Shown here: positions 1 to 5,330 of the stretch, one piece after another
How the letters are laid out: each line of letters opens with the position of its first letter
Numbering within the stretch: the first letter of the stretch is position 1
Origin: JBBIVP01 sp037439705 [NCBI: bacterium]
Lineage (GTDB): Bacteria > JBBIVP01
DNA length: 13,233 nt
Direction of reading: 5' to 3'
Assembly (NCBI GenBank): GCA_037439705.1
Contig: JBBIVP010000015.1
Coordinates: forward strand, 1-13,233
Notes under the pieces: model-generated
The model's input: only the letters and a program-made list of their open reading frames with translations
What the model was told of the DNA's origin: nothing
Database searches by the model: none
Made by a program: the position numbers and the translations under genes

Positions 1-2295
1 GCCATTCAACTCTCTTCTTTCAAGAAATTTTCTTTCATCGCCTGTCAAAAGCTTCTGCCTCAGGGATTTGTTTTCCTTCTCCAGTTCTTTGAGCCTTTTT
101 GACATTTCCTCAATTTTCAATAATACCTCCTCACTGTGACAATGAAGTTCACTTTGAAGTTTTTTCAGGATTTTTTCAATAGAATGAAAATAGGAAATTG
201 CACCCTCCCCTCCAACAGCCTCCACTCTCCGTACACCTGCCTGAACGCTTGATTGCGAAAGAATTTTAAATGCCTGAGCCTCAACTGTATTCTTCAAATG
301 AGTCCCCCCGCATAGCTCTTTGCTTATTTCATCTATCTTTATGACCCTCACCACACTTCCATATTTTTCCTCAAAAAGAGCAATAGCCCCCTCCTTTATA
401 GCGAACTCATAATCCTTTTCTTCAACAATTACCGGATGACCTTCCCCTATCCATTCATTAACAAGACTTTCAATTTTTTCTATCTCCTCCTCAGAAAGAG
501 GTCTGTGATGACTGAAGTCAAATCTTAACCTTTCGGGAGAAACAAGAGAGCCCATCTGTCGAACATGTTTTCCCAGAACCATCCTCAAACCCGCATGAAG
601 GAGATGCGTGAGGGTATGATGGATTGCTGTAGCTTTTCGCCTTTTTTTGTCAACCATAGCTATTACTTTCTGCCCTTTTTTCAGGATTCCCTTTTTAATT
701 CTAACATTGAGGTATATGAGGTCAATTACCGGTTTTTTGGCGTCCTCAACCTCTGCCTCTCCCTCTTCCCATAAAAGAATTCCTCTGTCTCCAACCTGCC
801 CTCCTGCTTCTCCGTAAAATGGAGTGGGATTTATTATCACCTCTACCTCCTCTCCCTCAGCCAGAAATTCCTTTTCTCTTCCATTTGCACTTATGAATAC
901 CACATCGGACTCTTCCCTGAGAGAAGAGTAGCCCGTAAAAAGCGTCTTCTTTCCCCTTTCCTTTAACCTCAAATAAATATCCTTTTCTTCCTTCCAGGAA
1001 ACCTTTCCGAGGCTTCTCTGTCTTTCCATAAGATGGTTAAATTTTTCTAAATCCAGAACCTTTCCATGCTCCTGAAGGAGTTCAACTGTAACCTCTAACG
1101 GAAAACCGTATGTATCATAAAGAGTAAATGCAGTTTCTGCAGGAAATTCTTCTTCTTTCACATTCTCCATCTGTTCATAGAAAATTTTTAAGCCCCTTTC
1201 AAATGTGTCTCTGAACCTTTCTTCTTCAGCCCTTATTGACTCCTTTATAATGTCTCTTGACTCAAGAAGTTCGGGATAAGTATTACCCATAACCTTTAAA
1301 ACTTCTTCCGCCACAATCCATATAAAAGGCTCTTTTATCCCGAGAACCCTCCCGAAACGAACTGCTCGCCTCAACATCTTCCTCAACACATATCCCCTTC
1401 CCTCATTGGAAGGAAGAATTCCATCCGCTATGAGAAAAGCGGATGCTCTTGAATGGTCAACTATTACCCTCATTGCTACATCCGACTTTTCTTCCTCTCC
1501 GTATTTCTTTCCAGATATTTCTTCAACACTTTTCATAATATCCCTCATTATGTCTATCTCATAATTTCCATTTACTCCCTGAAGAACTGAAGCAATCCTT
1601 TCAAGTCCCATTCCAGTATCCACACATTTTCTTGGAAGAGGTTCAAGTTTGCCAGAAGGAGTTCTGTTGAATTCCATAAATACCAGATTCCATATTTCAA
1701 GATATCTGTCACAATCGCAGGTAGGACCGCAGGTAGGTTTTCCGCATCCTGCTGATTCACCCCTGTCCACAATTATCTCTGTGCAGGGGCCACACGGTCC
1801 TGTTTCTCCCATTGACCAGAAATTATCCTCTTCTCCGAGTTTCAGTATCCTTTCCTCTTTTACTCCTATCTCCCTTTTCCATATCCTGTAAGCCTCGTCA
1901 TCATCTTTGTAAACGCTGACCCATAGGACCTCAGGAGAAATTCCACAATGTAAGGTTATCAGTTCCCACGCTAACTCAATGGCTGTTTTTTTGAAGTAAT
2001 CTCCAAAGGAAAAATTGCCGAGCATCTCAAAAAATGTATGATGTCGGGCGGTTCTTCCAACCCTTTCAAAGTCGTTATGCTTTCCACCGGCTCTCACGCA
2101 CTTTTGAACCGTTGTAACCCTCTTGTGTGGAAATTCTATCTCTCCAAGAAAAATCTTTTTAAACTGGACCATTCCTGCATTTGTAAAAAGGAGGGTTGGG
2201 TCATCTGTGGGGATGAGCGAAGAACTTGGAAGTCTCTTGTGCCCCTTTTCCTCAAAAAATTTTAAAAATCTCTCCCTTATTTCATCGGTTCTCAT
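1..2295 (-). CDS. alaS: Alanyl-tRNA synthetase (AlaS), C-terminus cut by window edge
   Basis: Charges tRNA-Ala with alanine in the cytoplasm and removes mischarged Ser/Gly. The reading frame is open from the ATG at 2295 to base 1, giving 765 residues. The family is usually about 870-890 residues, so the DHHA1/C-Ala end lies outside the window. Visible in order: class II catalytic core beginning at about residue 4; the HHTFFEMLGNFSFGDYF block at about 85-101; a Cys-rich CGKPTC...CDCDRYLEIWNLVF segment typical of bacterial AlaS; and the editing domain with H560-TLT-H564 and C662-GGT-H666, the four zinc-site residues. The last 50 residues are a charged, probably coiled-coil segment. The residue before HTLTH is His rather than the common Asn. 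There is no Shine-Dalgarno before the ATG and no upstream in-frame ATG, GTG or TTG; a promoter sits directly upstream (see 2302-2330). bioD lies 36 nt upstream. Confidence 0.97.
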   Translation of the reverse strand, partial: MRTDEIRERFLKFFEEKGHKRLPSSSLIPTDDPTLLFTNAGMVQFKKIFLGEIEFPHKRVTTVQKCVRAGGKHNDFERVGRTARHHTFFEMLGNFSFGDYFKKTAIELAWELITLHCGISPEVLWVSVYKDDDEAYRIWKREIGVKEERILKLGEEDNFWSMGETGPCGPCTEIIVDRGESAGCGKPTCGPTCDCDRYLEIWNLVFMEFNRTPSGKLEPLPRKCVDTGMGLERIASVLQGVNGNYEIDIMRDIMKSVEEISGKKYGEEEKSDVAMRVIVDHSRASAFLIADGILPSNEGRGYVLRKMLRRAVRFGRVLGIKEPFIWIVAEEVLKVMGNTYPELLESRDIIKESIRAEEERFRDTFERGLKIFYEQMENVKEEEFPAETAFTLYDTYGFPLEVTVELLQEHGKVLDLEKFNHLMERQRSLGKVSWKEEKDIYLRLKERGKKTLFTGYSSLREESDVVFISANGREKEFLAEGEEVEVIINPTPFYGEAGGQVGDRGILLWEEGEAEVEDAKKPVIDLIYLNVRIKKGILKKGQKVIAMVDKKRRKATAIHHTLTHLLHAGLRMVLGKHVRQMGSLVSPERLRFDFSHHRPLSEEEIEKIESLVNEWIGEGHPVIVEEKDYEFAIKEGAIALFEEKYGSVVRVIKIDEISKELCGGTHLKNTVEAQAFKILSQSSVQAGVRRVEAVGGEGAISYFHSIEKILKKLQSELHCHSEEVLLKIEEMSKRLKELEKENKSLRQKLLTGDERKFLERRELNG

Positions 2296-2301
2296 AGGAA
2301 A

Positions 2302-2330
2302 ATTATAGAGAAAAATGAAAAATTCCTCAA
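2302..2330 (-). promoter_or_regulatory. Putative sigma70-type promoter giving leaderless alaS mRNA
   Basis: On the minus strand TTGAGG (2330-2325) is followed by a 17-nt spacer and TATAAT (2307-2302). Six bases then separate the -10 box from the A of the alaS ATG at 2295, so the predicted +1 falls on or within a base or so of the start codon. This fits the missing Shine-Dalgarno. The -10 box matches consensus fully and the -35 box in four of six positions. Function is inferred from sequence only; in AT-rich DNA such matches can occur by chance. Confidence 0.55.
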
Positions 2331-2331
2331 A

Positions 2332-3051
2332 TTATATCTCATTCTTTAATAAATTTTCCGCAATTTTCCTGCAAAAATTTCTGGAAGGTGGACTTTTCAA
2401 AAATGGAATTTCTCCGAGAAATGGACTTTTCATAAATTCTTTGAGAAGGAATAAATTCGTTTTCTGAGCGAGGTCCCTCTTTTTTGTAAAATTATTCAGG
2501 AGCCAGCCTTTTATTTTGATTTTCCTCTGAATTATTGCATTTTCGGTAAGTATTGCATGGTTTATTGCTCCCAGTTTATTACCAATCACTATAACCACAT
2601 TTCCATTCACACTCTTAACAACATCAAGCCAATCAAATTCAAAGGAAATTGGTGAAAAAACTCCTCCCGCTCCTTCAACAATCAAAATATCTCCTTTCTT
2701 AGCCATTTCTTTTATCAGCAAAATTAGTTCTTCTTTCTCTATTTTTTTTCCTTCCGTCTGAGAAGCGAGAACAGGGGCAAGTGGTTTTTTGAACAAAAAA
2801 GGGCATATTTCCTCTGGAGATAAAAAAGATACCTTTGAAAGCCTGTAAGCATCAGAGTTTTTATCGTATCCTGAATGCCCTGTTTCAACAGGCTTGAAAG
2901 GAATCGCTTTTATTCCAAGTTCCTTAAACCCTCTTAAAAGTATTTCACCTCCTTTTGTTTTCCCAACCCCTGTATCCGTTCCGAAAAGGAAAAAAATTCT
3001 CTCAGGAGGAGAACTTTTTTCTGATGAACTCCTGAAGGGCCTTCTTCCCAA
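2332..3051 (-). CDS. bioD: Dethiobiotin synthetase (BioD), start uncertain
   Basis: ATP-dependent cyclisation of 7,8-diaminopelargonate with CO2 to dethiobiotin, the penultimate biotin step, in the cytoplasm. With the TTG start at 3051 it has 239 residues, within the family's usual range. Visible motifs: P-loop GTDTGVGKT at residues 24-32, KPVETG at 53-58, VEGAGGVFSP in the middle, and GNKLGAINHAILT followed by GWLLNNF near the nucleotide-specificity region. The start is a problem: no ATG or GTG lies in frame before the P-loop. The TTG at 3051 has an AAGAGGA 9 nt upstream but overlaps the previous gene by 50 nt. Another TTG lies at 3075, and an ATT at 2997 would give the usual short N-terminus (IFFLFGTDTG). 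Residues before the IFFLFG strand look like an out-of-frame reading of the upstream gene. No bioA, bioF or bioB is in the window. Confidence 0.9.
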   Translation of the reverse strand: MGRRPFRSSSEKSSPPERIFFLFGTDTGVGKTKGGEILLRGFKELGIKAIPFKPVETGHSGYDKNSDAYRLSKVSFLSPEEICPFLFKKPLAPVLASQTEGKKIEKEELILLIKEMAKKGDILIVEGAGGVFSPISFEFDWLDVVKSVNGNVVIVIGNKLGAINHAILTENAIIQRKIKIKGWLLNNFTKKRDLAQKTNLFLLKEFMKSPFLGEIPFLKSPPSRNFCRKIAENLLKNEI

Positions 3052-3694
3052 GTGCTGAAATCCTCTTGAAGGCAATGCCTACGCCTGTAATAATCTGTCC
3101 CTTCAAATCCTCCTTTTCTTCTCTCACAACTTCACCAGAGACCTTTATCCTTTCCACCTTTGGTTCCAAAGGAATTTCCATTTCTATCTCTACCTCACTT
3201 CCCAGTGGAATAGAGTCCCTTATTATCACAAAGGTTCCTGCAAGTGATATATCTCTCGTAAAACCATCAATTGTTTTTTTGGCAGTTTTTATCTTTAGGG
3301 GTAGAGACACCCCTACCCTTTCTTCTTTTCTTTCAGCTATGCCCACATATTTTTTCACCATATTGAGGATGTCCTTTTCATATACGGGTTTCTTAAGAAA
3401 CTCCGTTGCTCCTGCTTTAATTGCCTCCTCTTCCTTGTTTTCAAGGGCAGTGACTATAACAACAGGAATATTCTTTAAATCGGGGTCATTTCTCATTATT
3501 CTCAACACCTCAATTCCTGTCATTCTTGGCATCTCTATGTCAAGAAAAACGAGGTCGGGCTTTTCTCTCTTTGCCTGTTTCAAAGCTTCCAACCCATCCA
3601 TTGCAGAGATTATTTCGCATTCCGCCCTTTTTAAAAATGAAATTTCAAGGTCAAGAAATGCCCTTACATCATCTACTATGAGAATTTTGGGCAT
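3002..3694 (-). CDS. Response regulator with receiver and PilZ (c-di-GMP-binding) domains
   Basis: A 230-residue cytoplasmic two-domain signalling protein. Receiver domain, residues 1-117: acidic pair D8/D9, phosphoacceptor D52 in LVFLDIEMP, T82 and the K102-P103 pair, so all catalytic positions are present. PilZ domain, about 122-228: R122-KEE-R126 followed by D148-IS-LAG153, matching the RxxxR and (D/N)xSxxG motifs that bind cyclic di-GMP in this family. It therefore probably integrates a kinase signal with c-di-GMP; no DNA-binding or enzymatic output is seen, so it likely acts by protein contact. It starts 3 nt after the upstream lipoprotein gene stops and has no clear Shine-Dalgarno, suggesting translational coupling. 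Its place behind pilMNOPQ suggests control of pilus or surface behaviour, but that is inference; no partner kinase is visible. Confidence 0.93.
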   Translation of the reverse strand: MPKILIVDDVRAFLDLEISFLKRAECEIISAMDGLEALKQAKREKPDLVFLDIEMPRMTGIEVLRIMRNDPDLKNIPVVIVTALENKEEEAIKAGATEFLKKPVYEKDILNMVKKYVGIAERKEERVGVSLPLKIKTAKKTIDGFTRDISLAGTFVIIRDSIPLGSEVEIEMEIPLEPKVERIKVSGEVVREEKEDLKGQIITGVGIAFKRISALGKKALQEFIRKKFSS

Positions 3695-3697
3695 CTT

Positions 3698-4108
3698 TTA
3701 TTGAGCAGATACTGTTAGTTTCGTGCTATCAGAAGAACCGTTTTCAAGTGAACCCGAAACATATGCCTCAACGCCCACTTTCACCCTAACACTAACACTT
3801 GCAGTCCCATACGAATCCGTTCTTTTTTCAATATCAGTGGGATTGAACTCACCAATAAGATTTTCATTTGTAACATCATCGTTTTCAAATTCGCAATTCG
3901 TACATAAAAATCTCACCTTGAAATTATTATACCTTATTGTCTCGTCTTCGCTGTCAGCCACTATGGCGGTGACTGGAAATAACATATCTGCAGTGGATTT
4001 TACACTTTCATCATCGGACATCTCTATTTTTGCTGTGGTTGGTGGATTGTCTGTGCAGGTGAGAAGGAAAAGTAGCCCAGAAATAGCACCAAAAAACATC
4101 TTCTTCAT
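3698..4108 (-). CDS. Small putative lipoprotein with one Ig-like (Big_1-type) domain, function unknown
   Basis: I do not recognise a named family. The product has 136 residues. Residues 1-17 are a short signal peptide (MKKMFFGAISGLLFLLT) followed by C18, so it may be lipidated and exported, although Thr at -1 of the lipobox is unusual. After a Pro/Thr-rich stretch, residues about 40-135 look like a single bacterial Ig-like beta-sandwich: a PVTAIVADS strand, a CTNC pair, then TDSYGTASVSVRV and a final strand ending in KLTVSAQ. This resembles invasin/Big_1 repeats, where TD..G.A is typical. The start is fixed by GGAGGAG five bases before the ATG; an earlier in-frame start at 4162 lies inside aroC and is rejected. 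It begins 13 nt after aroC. It could be a surface or periplasmic accessory of the pilus system, but only location suggests this. Confidence 0.8.
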   Translation of the reverse strand: MKKMFFGAISGLLFLLTCTDNPPTTAKIEMSDDESVKSTADMLFPVTAIVADSEDETIRYNNFKVRFLCTNCEFENDDVTNENLIGEFNPTDIEKRTDSYGTASVSVRVKVGVEAYVSGSLENGSSDSTKLTVSAQ

Positions 4109-4113
4109 CTTTT

Positions 4114-4120
4114 CTCCTCC
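4114..4120 (-). promoter_or_regulatory. Strong ribosome binding site fixing the lipoprotein start
   Basis: GGAGGAG on the minus strand, followed by five bases and the ATG at 4108. It lies in the short gap after the aroC stop codon (4122-4124) and decides the start of the lipoprotein gene against the longer in-frame option beginning inside aroC. Confidence 0.75.
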
Positions 4121-4121
4121 T

Positions 4122-5330
4122 TTAAAATTTTTCAATATCTTTGAGATAACTCTTATATGCATTTTTTATCTCCTCCATGGTATCACCACCGAATTTTTCA
4201 AGAAAGGCATTACAGAGCTCATAAGCCACACAGGCACTTCCTATCACAGCACCTGCTGGAACTACAGTTACATCCGCTCTTTCAAAATGGGCCGGTGAAG
4301 AGCTTTTTGTTTTGAGGTCAACGCCCATCAATGGCTTCCTCATGGTGGGTATCGGTTTCATATAACCTCTCACAATCACATTTTCTCCATTGGTAACTCC
4401 TCCCTCTATCCCTCCCGCATTGTTTGTCATCCTGTAAAATTTTTTCACATCCGAATATGAAAGGAAATCCCTCTTCCTTTTGACCTTCTTGAAATAAATG
4501 GTATCGTGAAATTCATGCCCCTTTAGACTGCTTCCCTTTATTCCATTTCCTATTTCAACGCCCTTCACCGAGGGAATGCTCATAACTGCCATACTTATCC
4601 TGGCATCCATCCTTCTGTCCCACTCGGTATAACTTCCAAGTCCAGGTGGGACATTTTTTGCTCTTACTTCAAAAACTCCACCAAGGGAATATCCTTCTTT
4701 TTTTGCCCTGTCCACCTCTTCCTTCATTTTTTCTTCAGCCTCTCTGTCAAGGCAGTAAAAAAATGTGGATTCAAGCCTTTTGAGCAATTCTTCATAACTG
4801 ATGTTTTCAACATAGGGTTTGGAGGCAGTAATTCCACCTATGGAAAGAACATGAAAATGGCATTCAATTCCAAAGTTCATAAGAAAAACTTTTGAAAGAG
4901 CTCCTGCTACAACCCTCGCAACAGTTGTTCTTGCGGATGCCCTTTCAAGGATATCCCTCATATCCTTTGTAAGGAACTTCATCGCTCCTGCAAAATCAGC
5001 GTGCCCTGGACGGGGAGAAGTAAATTCTTTTCCACTTTTTATATCTTCAAAAGGAGAGAGAGAATCCTTGAAATTTTCCCACTCAGAATTTCGAACAATA
5101 AAGGATATGGGAGAACCCATTGTCACTCCGCCCCTTATTCCAGAAAGAAATTCTACCTCGTCTTTTTCCCTTTTCATTCTTTCACTTCTCCCGTAACCAC
5201 CTCTTCTCAACAAAAGTTCCCTCCTTATAAAATCATAGGATATCTTTACCCCTCTCGGAAAATTTTCAATGATTCCAACGATTGCCTTTCCATGCGATTC
5301 ACCAGCAGTAAGAAACCTCAGCCTACTCAC
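4122..5330 (-). CDS. aroC: Chorismate synthase
   Basis: Last step of the shikimate pathway: FMN-dependent trans-1,4-elimination of phosphate from EPSP to give chorismate, precursor of aromatic amino acids and folate. The 402-residue length is somewhat above many bacterial homologues. Family signatures: GESHG at 10-14 with H13, RPGHADFAGAMKF with H110, RASARTTVARVVAGA at 130-144, VEIGNGIKG, the NNAGGIEGGVTNGE glycine-rich block, and a C-terminal AHFERADVTVVPAGAVIG and LEKFGGDTMEE like the Firmicutes/Thermotoga-type enzymes. The start is a GTG that overlaps the last 8 nt of pilQ, so translation is probably coupled. Shikimate genes downstream of pilQ are known elsewhere (aroK-aroB in gammaproteobacteria); here it is aroC. 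Confidence 0.97.
   Translation of the reverse strand: MSRLRFLTAGESHGKAIVGIIENFPRGVKISYDFIRRELLLRRGGYGRSERMKREKDEVEFLSGIRGGVTMGSPISFIVRNSEWENFKDSLSPFEDIKSGKEFTSPRPGHADFAGAMKFLTKDMRDILERASARTTVARVVAGALSKVFLMNFGIECHFHVLSIGGITASKPYVENISYEELLKRLESTFFYCLDREAEEKMKEEVDRAKKEGYSLGGVFEVRAKNVPPGLGSYTEWDRRMDARISMAVMSIPSVKGVEIGNGIKGSSLKGHEFHDTIYFKKVKRKRDFLSYSDVKKFYRMTNNAGGIEGGVTNGENVIVRGYMKPIPTMRKPLMGVDLKTKSSSPAHFERADVTVVPAGAVIGSACVAYELCNAFLEKFGGDTMEEIKNAYKSYLKDIEKF

Noticed and set aside
1713-1738. Short direct repeat gcaggtagg in alaS
   Set aside because: It simply codes for the PTC...PTC part of the conserved Cys-rich segment of AlaS.
3296-3315. Perfect 7-bp inverted repeat (TAGGGGT, 6-base loop, ACCCCTA) as a possible terminator or RNA structure
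   Set aside because: It lies inside the receiver-PilZ gene between the two domains, has no U-run on either strand, and the codons fit the protein sequence well.
4109-4162. Longer lipoprotein start at 4162 adding 18 residues
   Set aside because: It would overlap the end of aroC, put charged residues before the signal peptide, and ignore the strong ribosome site placed correctly for the ATG at 4108.
3066-4298. Two long plus-strand open frames (3066-3704 and 3723-4298) with Ser/Thr/Ile-rich products
   Set aside because: They are antisense shadows of the receiver-PilZ, lipoprotein and aroC genes, whose motifs are clear on the minus strand.
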